Position numbers and translations under genes: made by a program. This document shows, piece by piece, positions 1 to 9,190 of a stretch of DNA of 47,185 nucleotides. A model generated the notes under the pieces. That model was given only the letters and a program-made list of their open reading frames with translations, made no database searches and was not told the origin of the DNA. How positions within the stretch are numbered: position 1 is the stretch's first letter; every line of letters starts with the position of its first letter. The stretch is taken from the NCBI GenBank assembly GCA_016744355.1, contig JADGEN010000019.1:1-47185 (forward strand). The letters are read 5' to 3'. Origin of the DNA: Halieaceae bacterium. GTDB taxonomy: Bacteria; Pseudomonadota; Gammaproteobacteria; Pseudomonadales; Halieaceae.

Positions 1-1
1 G

Positions 2-295
2 TTCGGCCCCGGTGATACCGTGGTTGTGCAGGTAAAAGTGAAAGAGGGAGCCCGTGAGCGATTACAGGCTTTTGAGGGTATCGTATTGGGTAAGCGCAAT
101 CGCGGCTTGAACTCGGCCTTTACCGTGCGCAAGATCTCTCACGGCATAGGCGTGGAACGTACTTTCCAGACCTACAGTAAGTTGATTGACAGCATAAGCG
201 TTAGACGTCGCGGTGACGTGCGCCAAGCCAAGCTCTACTATCTTCGTGAGCTTAGCGGTAAGGCTGCTCGTATCAAGGAAAAGCTCGCCAAGTAA
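2..295 (+). CDS. rplS: 50S ribosomal protein L19, C-terminal part (5' end outside window)
   Basis: L19 is a structural protein of the large ribosomal subunit at the interface with the 30S subunit. The reading frame is open from base 2, so the window begins inside the gene; the GTG at position 20 is an internal valine codon, not a start. The visible 97 residues match the L19 family throughout: the PGDTV segment, the FEGIV strand, the [12 protein letters not shown] stretch and the C-terminal [17 protein letters not shown] region. About 15-20 N-terminal residues are missing. In gammaproteobacteria this gene normally ends the rpsP-rimM-trmD-rplS operon, and the intrinsic terminator 30 bases after the stop fits an operon end. 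Identification is secure. Confidence 0.97.
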   Translation, partial: FGPGDTVVVQVKVKEGARERLQAFEGIVLGKRNRGLNSAFTVRKISHGIGVERTFQTYSKLIDSISVRRRGDVRQAKLYYLRELSGKAARIKEKLAK

Positions 296-324
296 CGTGC
301 GCTCTTGCAGCGATAGAAACAATA

Positions 325-349
325 AAGCGGCCCAGTGGTCGCTTTTTTT
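325..349 (+). terminator. Rho-independent terminator after rplS
   Basis: An 8-bp stem, bases 325-332 pairing with 337-344 (one G-T pair), closes a 4-base loop CAGT and runs directly into seven T residues (343-349). It lies 30 bases after the rplS stop and before the preferred xerD start at 368, so it ends the ribosomal protein operon. It also argues against the upstream GTG start for xerD at 335, which would put the hairpin inside the coding region. Confidence 0.85.
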
Positions 350-367
350 GTGCCTGTGAGCGTAACG

Positions 368-1273
368 ATGTCATCTGACACTAATGAGCACCCGGAAATA
401 GAGCGCTACATTGACGCGATGTGGATGGAGAAGGGGTTGAGCGAGAACACTCTCTCCTCATATCGCAACGACCTGAGTCAGTATCAAAAATGGTTAGGTA
501 AGGAGTGTGGTACTTCGCTCCTTGTTGCTGACCGCTCCCAGTTACAGGCTTATTTGGGCCTGCGTGTGAAAAATGGCCAATCCCCTCGTTCTACAGCCCG
601 GTTTATGTCCTGTGTAAGGGGGTTCTACCGCTTTTCTTTGCGCGAGGGTCGAATCAATGTTGATCCCACGCTCGATGTCGATAGTCCTAAATTGGGGAGA
701 CCACTGCCCAAGTCACTGTCCGAGGAAGACGTGGAGCGTCTGCTTAAGGCTCCGGATATTGATACAGCCCTTGAGTTTCGCGATAGAACCATGCTGGAGT
801 TACTTTATGCGTGTGGTCTGCGGGTAACTGAGCTGACCAGTCTGCAACTTGTTCAGGTGAGTATGAACCAGGGCGTTGTGAGAGTGTTCGGCAAAGGCAG
901 TAAAGAGCGACTGGTTCCAATGGGAGAGGAGGCCTTGTCGTGGTTGAAGCGTTATATGGCCGGTCCCCGTGCCGAATTGCTTAAGGGTGCTCCCAGCGAC
1001 GTATTGTTTCCCAGTCGTCGTGGAACCCAAATGACCCGCCAGACATTCTGGCACCGGATAAAAATATACGCGCAGCGTGCGGGAATACGCAAAAGTCTAT
1101 CGCCTCACACTCTGCGGCATGCTTTCGCCACCCACCTTCTGAACCATGGTGCTGACTTGCGTGTCGTTCAAATGTTATTGGGCCACAGCGATCTCACTAC
1201 CACGCAAATTTATACACATGTAGCGAAACAGCGAATGCAGGAGTTACACGCTATGCATCATCCAAGAGGATGA
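368..1273 (+). CDS. xerD: Tyrosine recombinase XerD
   Basis: XerD acts with XerC at the dif site, with FtsK, to resolve chromosome dimers. The 301-residue product has the N-terminal SAM-like core-binding domain (about 5-95) and the C-terminal catalytic domain. All catalytic residues are visible: R152 (CGLRVTELTSL), K176 (GKGSKER), H247 and R250 (PHTLRHAFATHLL), H273 (LLGHSDL) and nucleophile Y282 (IYTHV), each within a few residues of the E. coli XerD position. I chose ATG 368 because it gives the family length; a GTG at 335 would add 11 residues that overlap the rplS terminator. It is followed by dsbC, as in E. coli and Pseudomonas, which favours XerD over the similar XerC. Confidence 0.95.
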   Translation: MSSDTNEHPEIERYIDAMWMEKGLSENTLSSYRNDLSQYQKWLGKECGTSLLVADRSQLQAYLGLRVKNGQSPRSTARFMSCVRGFYRFSLREGRINVDPTLDVDSPKLGRPLPKSLSEEDVERLLKAPDIDTALEFRDRTMLELLYACGLRVTELTSLQLVQVSMNQGVVRVFGKGSKERLVPMGEEALSWLKRYMAGPRAELLKGAPSDVLFPSRRGTQMTRQTFWHRIKIYAQRAGIRKSLSPHTLRHAFATHLLNHGADLRVVQMLLGHSDLTTTQIYTHVAKQRMQELHAMHHPRG

Positions 1274-1382
1274 ACTATTTGTGTCCGCAGGGTTCTAAAA
1301 AGGGATACAATCAAAAGCTCAGTGTGATTGGGGGCCGCGTGGTCCGAAGTTGCTACTGTGCTACTTAAAATGAGGGTAAAGA

Positions 1383-2132
1383 ATGTTCTTGCGTGTAATT
1401 TCTACTGTTCTGGCAATTTCACTGTGGCTTGGTTCGTCTTGGGTTGCCGCTGATAATTCAGTGTCTAAAGAGGTGGAGGAAACTCTGCGCTCCGCACTTG
1501 AAGCGGGCAGTACAGGTTTAAAAGTAGGCACCGTCCAATCTAGCGAAATACCCGGTATGTTCGAAGTGCAATTCGTGAATGGTCCCTTGATCTATTCCAC
1601 GGCTAGCGGTGATTATTTTATCGTTGGGGATATGTTTGCAACCGGCCCCGGCGGCTTTGTTAATCTGGCAGAGCAGCGCCGTGATGGCGAGCGAGTGGAG
1701 CAATTGGCAAGTCTGGATGTCGACGATATGATCGTTTTCGCACCAGAGGGTAAGCCGCGCGCCGTAGTGACTGTCTTTACAGACGTCAGCTGCTTTTACT
1801 GTCAAAAGCTGCATAAAGAGGTTCCCGCTCTCAATAAGAGAGGCGTAGAAGTTCGTTATCTGGCCTACCCACGTGCGGGCATTGGATCGGATGCTTATAA
1901 GCAACTTGCCAGCGCCTGGTGTGCCGATGACAAACAGCAAACATTGACCAATTTGAAGAATCGTCAATCGGTGCCCGAAAACGTGTGCGCGGGTAACCCC
2001 GTCGCGGATCAATACCTGTTTGGCCAAAAAATGAATGTCCGTGGTACGCCGGCTATTATTACCGACTCAGGCAAGATGATCCCGGGTTATCAGTCTGCCG
2101 ATGACCTCATGGTAACGCTGGGCCTGAATTAG
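1383..2132 (+). CDS. dsbC: Periplasmic thiol:disulfide interchange protein DsbC
   Basis: DsbC is a periplasmic disulfide isomerase that reshuffles wrong disulfides and is kept reduced by DsbD. The 249-residue product has a signal peptide (about 1-23, hydrophobic core VISTVLAISLWLG), an N-terminal dimerisation domain (about 25-85) and a C-terminal thioredoxin-fold domain. The active-site CxxC is C137-F-Y-C140; the cis-proline is P223 in RGTPAI. C180 and C202 match the second, structural cysteine pair of DsbC. Length and context (between xerD and the hom/thrC/recJ block) are typical. The start is ATG 1383, preceded by GAGGG. Confidence 0.95.
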   Translation: MFLRVISTVLAISLWLGSSWVAADNSVSKEVEETLRSALEAGSTGLKVGTVQSSEIPGMFEVQFVNGPLIYSTASGDYFIVGDMFATGPGGFVNLAEQRRDGERVEQLASLDVDDMIVFAPEGKPRAVVTVFTDVSCFYCQKLHKEVPALNKRGVEVRYLAYPRAGIGSDAYKQLASAWCADDKQQTLTNLKNRQSVPENVCAGNPVADQYLFGQKMNVRGTPAIITDSGKMIPGYQSADDLMVTLGLN

Positions 2133-2227
2133 GGCTCAATGCGACTGGAATTCCCCTTATCCTGCGTTGACAGGCTGGGGCTGACTCAGTACTGTTTGCG
2201 CCCCGAATAAATTCAGCCGGAAGAACC

Positions 2228-3418
2228 GTGAACGATCAGTTTCAGCGCATTGAGCGCCTCCCCCCATATGTATTCAATATCATAGGTGACCTCAAGCAGC
2301 GTGCACGCGCTGCGGGCGAGGACATCATTGATTTTGGGATGGGAAACCCCGATCAGCCAACCCCTGAGCATATCGTCGACAAGTTGGTAGAAACCGCCCG
2401 CCGGGGTGATACGCACCGCTACTCCCAGTCCAAGGGGATACCGCGCTTGCGCAAAGCAATTTGTGACTGGTATCAGCGACGTTACGATGTGACGCTGGAT
2501 CCGGAATCAGAGGCGATTGTGACGCTGGGTTCGAAGGAGGGTTTGGCCCACCTCGCGCTGGCTACAACGGGCCCTGGCGACGCAATTTTAGTACCTAATC
2601 CGTCTTACCCCATCCACCCCTACGGATTTGTTATTTCGGGGGCTGACCTCCGCCACGTGCCCATGACCGGTGAGGCCGACTTTTTCAATGAGCTTGAAAA
2701 TGCCATTCGCAATACCTGGCCAAAGCCAAAAATGTTGGTGCTGAATTTTCCGTCTAATCCAACTGCCCACTGTGTGGAGCTCGATTTTTTCGAGAAAGTT
2801 GTCGCCATAGCGCGCGAGCACAAAATCTGGGTTGTTCAGGATCTCGCTTATGCCGACTTGTGTTATGACGGTTATGAGGCACCATCGATTTTGCAGGTTG
2901 AGGGGGCAAAGGATATTGCTGTTGAGTTTTTCAGTATGTCCAAGAGTTACAATATGCCGGGTTGGCGAGTAGGTTTTTGCTGCGGTAATAAGGAGTTGGT
3001 CGGCGCATTGGCCAGAATGAAGTCTTACCTGGATTATGGAATGTTTACGCCGATACAGGTGGCTGCTATCTCGGCTCTGGAAGGAGATCAGACTTGCGTG
3101 TCGGAAATCAATGCCCTGTATAAAAGTCGCAGAGACGTTTTATGTGCAGGCCTGAATGCGGCTGGCTGGCCGGTAGAACCGCCTAAGGCCACTATGTTTG
3201 TATGGGCGGAAATTCCTGAGTTTTATCGCGAGATGGGGTCATTGGAATTTTCAAAGAAACTTCTGGCGCAAGCTAGTGTGGCAGTATCTCCGGGTGTTGG
3301 CTTTGGCGAATATGGTGAGGGTTATGTGCGATTTGGCCTGATTGAAAACGAGCATAGAACACGTCAGGCGATTCGCAATATTAAACGGATGATGAAAAAT
3401 GACGGGCTGGGTGGCTAG
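2228..3418 (+). CDS. alaC: PLP-dependent aminotransferase, AlaC-like (glutamate-pyruvate)
   Basis: A class I/II fold-type I aminotransferase, most like AlaC, which makes alanine from pyruvate with glutamate as donor. In the 396-residue product the Schiff-base lysine is K239 ([15 protein letters not shown]); N177 (NFPSNPTA), D205 and Y208 (QDLAYAD) contact the cofactor, and R247 follows the lysine as usual. The C-terminal substrate-carboxylate arginine is in YVRFGLIEN. The start is GTG 2228 behind a GGAAG ribosome site. The gene lies 44 bases before hom and is probably co-transcribed with hom-thrC, so it may serve amino acid synthesis from the same operon. The class assignment is firm. The substrate is inferred from overall resemblance; LL-diaminopimelate or aspartate aminotransferases share the motifs. 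Confidence 0.85.
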   Translation: MNDQFQRIERLPPYVFNIIGDLKQRARAAGEDIIDFGMGNPDQPTPEHIVDKLVETARRGDTHRYSQSKGIPRLRKAICDWYQRRYDVTLDPESEAIVTLGSKEGLAHLALATTGPGDAILVPNPSYPIHPYGFVISGADLRHVPMTGEADFFNELENAIRNTWPKPKMLVLNFPSNPTAHCVELDFFEKVVAIAREHKIWVVQDLAYADLCYDGYEAPSILQVEGAKDIAVEFFSMSKSYNMPGWRVGFCCGNKELVGALARMKSYLDYGMFTPIQVAAISALEGDQTCVSEINALYKSRRDVLCAGLNAAGWPVEPPKATMFVWAEIPEFYREMGSLEFSKKLLAQASVAVSPGVGFGEYGEGYVRFGLIENEHRTRQAIRNIKRMMKNDGLGG

Positions 3419-3462
3419 TCCATCAGAACACGTTGCAACGGTTAAACTAAACGGGTACTAGA

Positions 3463-4770
3463 TTGAAATCAGTAAAGATCGGAATTTGTGGGCTGGGAAC
3501 AGTTGGCAGTGGCACTTTCAAAGTGCTGACTGACAATGCCGAACTATTGGCAGCGCGGTCCCAGGCAGAACTGTGCATTACACATATCGGAGCGCGCAGG
3601 GATAACCCTGACTGCCCTGTAGGTGACGTAGCGGTAAGCCGCGACATTTTTGAGGTGGCGCGTGATCCAGAAGTCGAAATATTGGTGGAACTCATAGGCG
3701 GCACTAGCGTTGCTAAAGAACTTGTGGAAGAGGCTATACGTGCCGGAAAGCATGTGGTTACTGCTAATAAAGCCTTGATAGCAGAGTTTGGCAACGAGCT
3801 GTTTACTTTGGCGGAGGAGCACAACGTTGTTATTCGTTATGAGGCTGCAGTGGCCGGTGGTATTCCCATCATCAAAGCGCTGCGCGAAGGTCTGGCTGGT
3901 AATCGTATTCAATGGCTTGCCGGCATTATCAATGGCACGGGAAACTTTATTCTCAGTGAAATGCGCGATAAAGGCCGCGACTTTGCCGATGTTCTGGCGG
4001 AGGCTCAGGCTTTGGGTTATGCAGAGGCAGATCCCGCTTTTGATATAGAGGGCACTGATGCCGCTCACAAGCTTGTGATTTTGGCCGCTATCGCTTTCGG
4101 GATGCCTTTGCAGTTCAGTGAAGTATTCGCCGAAGGAATTACGCGTCTTACTCCCCAGGATGTGGCCTATGCCGAAGAGCTGGGCTATCGAATCAAGCAC
4201 CTGGGTGTCGCCAAGCATTCTGCCAAGGGAGTGGAACTGCGGGTGCATCCAACCCTGATTCCCGAACAGCAGTTGTTGGCTAACGTTAATGGTGTGAAGA
4301 ACGCGGTCCTTGTGGAAGGCAGCGCGGTAGGCCCCACCTTGTATTACGGGGCCGGAGCAGGGGCAGAACCCACAGCATCGGCTGTGGTTGCGGATATCAT
4401 GGACTTAGCTCGTGACCTGGCTGTTGGACAACAGCCCCAAATCGCTGGCTTGGGTGTTAGATGTACAGAGCTACAGGCACTTCCCATTGTGCCCATGGCG
4501 GAGGTTGAGACTCCCTGGTACTTGCGTCTGGAAGCCGAAGACAAACCCGGAGTCATGTCTCAAGTAACCCGTTTGCTCAGCGCCGAGGGCATTAGTATTG
4601 AAGCATTGATACAAAAGGCACCTCATGCTGGCGAAACAAAAGTGCCGGTTGTTGTATTAACAAATACGGCGGCACAGGGACGTCTGGACAAAGCAGTGAG
4701 CGCGATTGAGGCGCTAGATAGTATAAGCACCGATATTATGTGTATCAGGGTCGAGACCCTCAACGCTTAA
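3463..4770 (+). CDS. hom: Homoserine dehydrogenase with ACT domain
   Basis: Reduces aspartate semialdehyde to homoserine with NAD(P)H, the branch point to threonine and methionine. The 435-residue protein has the N-terminal Rossmann motif GICGLGTVGSG (residues 7-17), the family segments TANKALIA and IINGTGNFIL, and the EGTDAAHKL segment of the catalytic domain. A C-terminal ACT domain (about 350-430, beginning YLRLEAEDKPGV) points to feedback control, usually by threonine. It is a monofunctional enzyme without a fused aspartokinase. The start is TTG 3463; it is the only start that places the dinucleotide-binding motif at the usual distance from the N-terminus. thrC follows after 25 bases, a threonine operon. 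Confidence 0.95.
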   Translation: MKSVKIGICGLGTVGSGTFKVLTDNAELLAARSQAELCITHIGARRDNPDCPVGDVAVSRDIFEVARDPEVEILVELIGGTSVAKELVEEAIRAGKHVVTANKALIAEFGNELFTLAEEHNVVIRYEAAVAGGIPIIKALREGLAGNRIQWLAGIINGTGNFILSEMRDKGRDFADVLAEAQALGYAEADPAFDIEGTDAAHKLVILAAIAFGMPLQFSEVFAEGITRLTPQDVAYAEELGYRIKHLGVAKHSAKGVELRVHPTLIPEQQLLANVNGVKNAVLVEGSAVGPTLYYGAGAGAEPTASAVVADIMDLARDLAVGQQPQIAGLGVRCTELQALPIVPMAEVETPWYLRLEAEDKPGVMSQVTRLLSAEGISIEALIQKAPHAGETKVPVVVLTNTAAQGRLDKAVSAIEALDSISTDIMCIRVETLNA

Positions 4771-4795
4771 CATAGAAACAGCACAGGTAGACAAA

Positions 4796-6193
4796 GTGAA
4801 ATACATCAGCACCCGTGGAAAGGCTCCCGCCCTTAATTTTGAACAGGTTCTATTGGCTGGTCTAGCCAGTGATGGAGGCTTGTATGTGCCGGAGTCGCTG
4901 CCAGTTTTCAGCAAAGCAGAAATCACTGATATGGCCGCTATGGATTATCCCGAGCTGGCACAGAAGATCATTACGCCCTTTGTTTCAGATTGCATTCCCA
5001 GCGATGACCTCGCTGTGATTATTAAGGAAACCTACGCTGAGTTCAGGCATGGAGCTGTAGCTCCTTTGGTACAACTGGGTTCCAATCAATGGGTGCTCGA
5101 ATTATTTCACGGCCCCACTTTGGCATTCAAAGACTTCGCCTTGCAGTTACTCGGGCGTTTGCTCGATTACGTATTGGAGCGCGAGCACCGCAAAGTGGTC
5201 ATCATGGGTGCAACATCCGGGGACACTGGTTCGGCTGCTATTGAAGGCTGTAAACGCTGCAAGAATATAGATATCTTTATTCTCCACCCTCATGGACGTG
5301 TGTCAGATGTTCAGCGTCGCCAGATGACAACGGTACAGGGGAGCAATATCCATAATCTGGCCGTAGAGGGCAATTTTGACGATTGTCAGTCGATGGTTAA
5401 AGCCAGCTTTATCGATAAGAGCTTTTTGCCCGAGGATCGTAGTCTGGTCGCAGTTAACTCCATCAATTGGGCCCGCATTATGGCCCAGATTGTCTACTAC
5501 TTTTATGCAGCTGTTGCTTTGGGTGCGCCATCCCGTTCAGTTGCCTTCTCAGTGCCAACAGGAAATTTTGGCGATATTTTCGCTGGTTATCTCGCCAGTA
5601 AAATGGGCCTACCCATAGAGCGATTGATTATTGCCACAAATCAAAATGATGTCCTTCACCGGGTTCTCACCTCGGGGACTTATGGGCGTTCGACGCTAGA
5701 GCACAGCTTATCTCCCAGCATGGATATTTCCGTCTCCAGTAATTTTGAGCGACTACTGTTTGATTTATACCAGCGAGATGGTGCCGCGATAGCGAAGCTC
5801 ATGGACGATTTTGAGAATGCCGATATAACATTCTCAGCCGAAGCTATGAAGGGCCTCAAGGGTTTGTTTTCCAGTGCCCGCGTGGACGATGAAGAGACCT
5901 GCGCACAGATTGCAAAGACCTGGGCGGAGTGTGAATATCTGCTCGACCCACATAGTGCGATTGGTGTGAAGGCAGCTGCCAACGCCAAGCTTAAGCCCGG
6001 TACGCCAGTGATATCTCTGGCCACAGCTCATCCGGCCAAGTTTCCGAGTGCAATAGAACAGGCTGGTGTAGCTCAGGCACCGACCTTACCGTTACACCTT
6101 GATGACTTGTTTGAACGCACAGAGCGTTTTGAAGTGTTGGCCAATGACTTGTCCAGCGTTCAGAACTTTATGGCGGCTAACCTGCGCGCCTGA
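4796..6193 (+). CDS. thrC: Threonine synthase
   Basis: PLP enzyme that converts O-phosphohomoserine to threonine, the last step of the pathway begun by the adjacent hom gene. The 465-residue product has the N-terminal RG...ASDGGLYVPE segment typical of the long, bacterial-type synthase, the cofactor lysine K112 in GPTLAFKDFALQLL, the phosphate-binding loop GATSGDTGSAA and the NSINWARIMAQ segment. The start is GTG 4796, giving MKYISTRGKAP, the normal N-terminus. It lies 25 bases after hom, with no terminator visible between, so co-transcription is likely. Confidence 0.96.
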   Translation: MKYISTRGKAPALNFEQVLLAGLASDGGLYVPESLPVFSKAEITDMAAMDYPELAQKIITPFVSDCIPSDDLAVIIKETYAEFRHGAVAPLVQLGSNQWVLELFHGPTLAFKDFALQLLGRLLDYVLEREHRKVVIMGATSGDTGSAAIEGCKRCKNIDIFILHPHGRVSDVQRRQMTTVQGSNIHNLAVEGNFDDCQSMVKASFIDKSFLPEDRSLVAVNSINWARIMAQIVYYFYAAVALGAPSRSVAFSVPTGNFGDIFAGYLASKMGLPIERLIIATNQNDVLHRVLTSGTYGRSTLEHSLSPSMDISVSSNFERLLFDLYQRDGAAIAKLMDDFENADITFSAEAMKGLKGLFSSARVDDEETCAQIAKTWAECEYLLDPHSAIGVKAAANAKLKPGTPVISLATAHPAKFPSAIEQAGVAQAPTLPLHLDDLFERTERFEVLANDLSSVQNFMAANLRA

Positions 6194-6219
6194 ACACCGC
6201 GCAAAACTGGAATTCGTTT

Positions 6220-7965
6220 ATGGAAAAAATAATCCAAAGGCGGGTTTCACCTCAGGGCAACAACGGTTTCACTGCTCTGCTGGATTCATCGCTTCATCCT
6301 CTACTAGCTCAAATATACAGTTCACGAGGCGTCACAAGTTCTGTAGAACTGGACCTACAGCTCTCAAACCTATTACCTCCATCACAACTGTTAAACGCAG
6401 ATCTCGCTGCGGTTTTACTGGCGGACGCACTGTCAGTAAACAAAAGAATTGTCATAGTGGGTGACTTTGACGCCGATGGTGCTACCAGCACGACTCTGGC
6501 CGTTTCTGCACTTCGGGCTTTTGGCGCCAGACATGTGAGCTATCTGGTTCCCAACCGCTTTGAGTTTGGATACGGGCTCACGCCCGAAATCGTAGAGTTG
6601 GCAAAGCGAGATTTACCCGATGTGATCGTGACAGTCGATAACGGGATCTCAAGCATCGAAGGAGTCTCTACGGCCAAAGCAGCGGGAATAGCGACTCTGG
6701 TCACCGATCATCACTTGCCGGGCAAAGAGCTTCCTGCAGCCGAAGTGATTGTAAACCCTAATCAGGCTGCCTGTACTTTCTCCAGTAAAAACTTGGCGGG
6801 TGTAGGTGTTATCTTCTACGTAATGCTGGCATTGAGGGCAGAACTTCGCCGGCGAAACTGGTTTGCGACTAACGGTATTAAGGAACCCAATCTTGCCGAG
6901 TACTTGGATCTGGTCGCGCTGGGTACTGTAGCGGATGTTGTGCCTCTCGACTTTAATAATCGCATTCTTGTGTCTCAGGGCTTGGCCCGTATTCGCGCTG
7001 GCAGAGCAAGGCTGGGTATTGGTGCGTTGTTACAAGCTTCCTCACGAAACTACGGCACGGTAGTCGCCTCAGACCTGGGTTTCTCGGTTGGACCGCGACT
7101 CAACGCAGCAGGACGTCTGGATGACATGTCGGTGGGAATCGAATGCCTGCTCAGTGAAACGCATTCTGCGGCCGCAGCACTTGCCACGCGCCTGGATACT
7201 CTCAATCGGGACAGACGCGTTATTGAGCAGGATATGCAGCGCGAAGCTGCAACTGCGCTGGATCAGTTAGAACTGGACGAAAACAGCAAGCCACCGCTCG
7301 CCATTTCGCTGTATCAGGCGGGTTGGCATCAGGGCGTTATCGGCATTCTCGCCTCCCGGGTGAAAGAGCGCTTTCATCGCCCTACTATTGTTTTTGCCGA
7401 TGGCGATGCGGGACAAATAAAGGGTTCTGCACGTTCGATAACGGGCATTCACATCCGGGACATACTTGATGCCATCGCCAGTCGTTACCCTGGCCTGATT
7501 CTCAAGTTTGGTGGTCACGCCATGGCGGCAGGTTTGAGCATGAGAAAAGGTGATTATGAAAAATTCTCTGAAGCGTTTGCTGCAGAAGTCGCGCTTCACG
7601 TTGAGGATGTGAATTTGCAGGCTAGCATTGAGTCAGATGGCGAATTGGCGGAAAGCTATTTCGAACTAGAGACTGCTAATGAACTTCGATTTGCGGGCCC
7701 ATGGGGGCAACACTTTCCAGAGCCCATCTTTGATGGTCATTTTAAAGTCGTGCAGCAGCGTATAGTGGGCGAGAAGCACCTGAAGCTGGTGTTATCACTA
7801 CAGGGCAGTGAACAACTGCTGGACGCAATAGCCTTTAATGTAAACACTGAGATCTGGCCTGATGACTCTATTGAGACCGTAGAGTTAGCTTATCGGCTGG
7901 ACGTGAATGAATTTCGTGGCAAGCGCTCGTTACAATTGATGGTTGATAACATAACACCCCTGTAG
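6220..7965 (+). CDS. recJ: Single-stranded-DNA-specific exonuclease RecJ
   Basis: RecJ degrades single-stranded DNA 5' to 3' in RecF-pathway recombination, mismatch repair and base excision repair. The 581-residue product belongs to the DHH phosphoesterase family: motif I GDFDADGATS (D82, D84, D86), motif II VTVDNG (D140), motif III DHH (163-165), then LVALGTVADVVPL. The downstream DHHA1 domain ends in KFGGHAMAAGLS, and an OB-like domain makes up the C-terminus. Length is close to E. coli RecJ (577). The start is ATG 6220, 26 bases after thrC. The recJ-prfB-lysS order is the same as in E. coli. Confidence 0.95.
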   Translation: MEKIIQRRVSPQGNNGFTALLDSSLHPLLAQIYSSRGVTSSVELDLQLSNLLPPSQLLNADLAAVLLADALSVNKRIVIVGDFDADGATSTTLAVSALRAFGARHVSYLVPNRFEFGYGLTPEIVELAKRDLPDVIVTVDNGISSIEGVSTAKAAGIATLVTDHHLPGKELPAAEVIVNPNQAACTFSSKNLAGVGVIFYVMLALRAELRRRNWFATNGIKEPNLAEYLDLVALGTVADVVPLDFNNRILVSQGLARIRAGRARLGIGALLQASSRNYGTVVASDLGFSVGPRLNAAGRLDDMSVGIECLLSETHSAAAALATRLDTLNRDRRVIEQDMQREAATALDQLELDENSKPPLAISLYQAGWHQGVIGILASRVKERFHRPTIVFADGDAGQIKGSARSITGIHIRDILDAIASRYPGLILKFGGHAMAAGLSMRKGDYEKFSEAFAAEVALHVEDVNLQASIESDGELAESYFELETANELRFAGPWGQHFPEPIFDGHFKVVQQRIVGEKHLKLVLSLQGSEQLLDAIAFNVNTEIWPDDSIETVELAYRLDVNEFRGKRSLQLMVDNITPL

Positions 7966-8038
7966 CGCCTGTGTTGGGGTACACACGGAGCCCCAGCTAC
8001 GGTAAAATGCGCGCCATTTTCAAAGGAACTCGTCCACC

Positions 8039-9137
8039 ATGCTCGAAGTAAACCCCCTCGTGCAGCTGCTCAAAGACATTAACGCGCGTACCGACGTGCT
8101 TAGGGGGTATCTTTGACTATGCCAACTCAAAAGAACGCCTGGCAGAAGTAGAGCTGGAGCTGGGAGAGCCCAGCGTATGGGAGGATGCTGACCGGGCTCA
8201 GGAATTGGGCCGCGAACGATCTTCGCTTGAAATAATTGTGAAAACTATCGATGAGCTTGATACCGGCTCCTCCGACGCGAGCGATCTACTCGAAATGGCT
8301 GCCGCCGAAGATGACGAAGAGGCTGTGGCCGAAATTGAAACTGAAATAGCAGGCCTTGTTAAAAGTCTCGAGGCGCTGGAATTCAGGCGTATGTTCAGTG
8401 GCGAGATGGATCCCAATAATGCCTATCTCGATATTCAGTCCGGCTCAGGTGGCACCGAGGCACAGGATTGGGCAGAGATGTTGTTGCGCATGTACTTACG
8501 TTGGGGCGAGGCGAAAGGGTTTAAAACCGAACTCATCGAAGTCTCCTCCGGAGATGTGGCGGGCATAAAAAGTGCCACCATTGGTTTTCAGGGTGAATAC
8601 GCCTTTGGCTGGTTGCGTACGGAAACAGGCGTACATCGGCTTGTGCGTAAATCGCCATTTGATTCAGGCAGTCGTCGCCACACCTCATTCGTATCCGTTT
8701 TTGTGTCGCCGGAAATTGATGACAACATTGAGATAGACATCAACCCTGCCGACTTGCGTGTGGACACCTACAGAGCAAGTGGTGCAGGCGGACAGCATGT
8801 AAACAAAACGGATTCTGCAGTTCGTTTGACTCACAAGCCCAGCGGTATTGTCGTGCAGTGTCAAACACAGCGATCCCAGCACCAGAACCGCGATAGCGCG
8901 ATGAAGCTGTTGCGGGCCAAACTTTATGAGATGGAAATTTCCAAGCGCAATGTGGAAAAACAGGCAATGGAAGATGGCAAAGCTGACATCGGGTGGGGCA
9001 GTCAGATACGCTCTTATGTGCTCGATGCCTCGCGTATCAAAGATTTGCGTACCGGCGTAGAAACCAGCAACACCCAGGCCGTTTTGGATGGTGATATAGA
9101 CCAATTTATCGAGGCGTCCCTGAAAAGCGGGTTGTAG
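8039..9137 (+). CDS. prfB: Peptide chain release factor 2, programmed +1 frameshift
   Basis: RF2 recognises UGA and UAA stop codons and triggers peptide release. Translation begins at ATG 8039, runs 25 codons to an in-frame TGA at 8114-8116, then shifts +1 to continue at GAC 8115-8117 through the stop at 9135-9137. The joined product is 365 residues, the same length as E. coli RF2. With that join the stop-codon-reading tripeptide S205-P206-F207 and the catalytic G250-G251-Q252 fall at the E. coli numbers. A gene finder that reads only one frame will miss the N-terminus and may start at the in-frame TTG near 8205. RF2 senses its own level: scarce RF2 gives more frameshifting. lysS follows after 53 bases, as in E. 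coli. Confidence 0.96.
8102..8117 (+). promoter_or_regulatory. prfB programmed +1 frameshift signal
   Basis: Bases 8102-8117 read AGGGGGTATCTTTGAC. This is the classical RF2 recoding element: an internal Shine-Dalgarno-like AGGGGG, a short spacer, the slippery CTT codon (8111-8113), the in-frame TGA (8114-8116) and the following C that weakens termination. The ribosome slips from CTT to TTT and reads GAC next. The match to the E. coli site is, as far as I recall, complete. Confidence 0.95.
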
Positions 9138-9190
9138 AGAATAGTCGCTGGCACAGCCAGTTCAGTCATTACAAGGGTTGAGATCAGAAT

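Noticed and set aside
8114-8116. prfB as a frameshifted pseudogene
   Set aside because: The TGA sits in the classical RF2 recoding signal, and the joined product has the normal length and motifs, so this is programmed.
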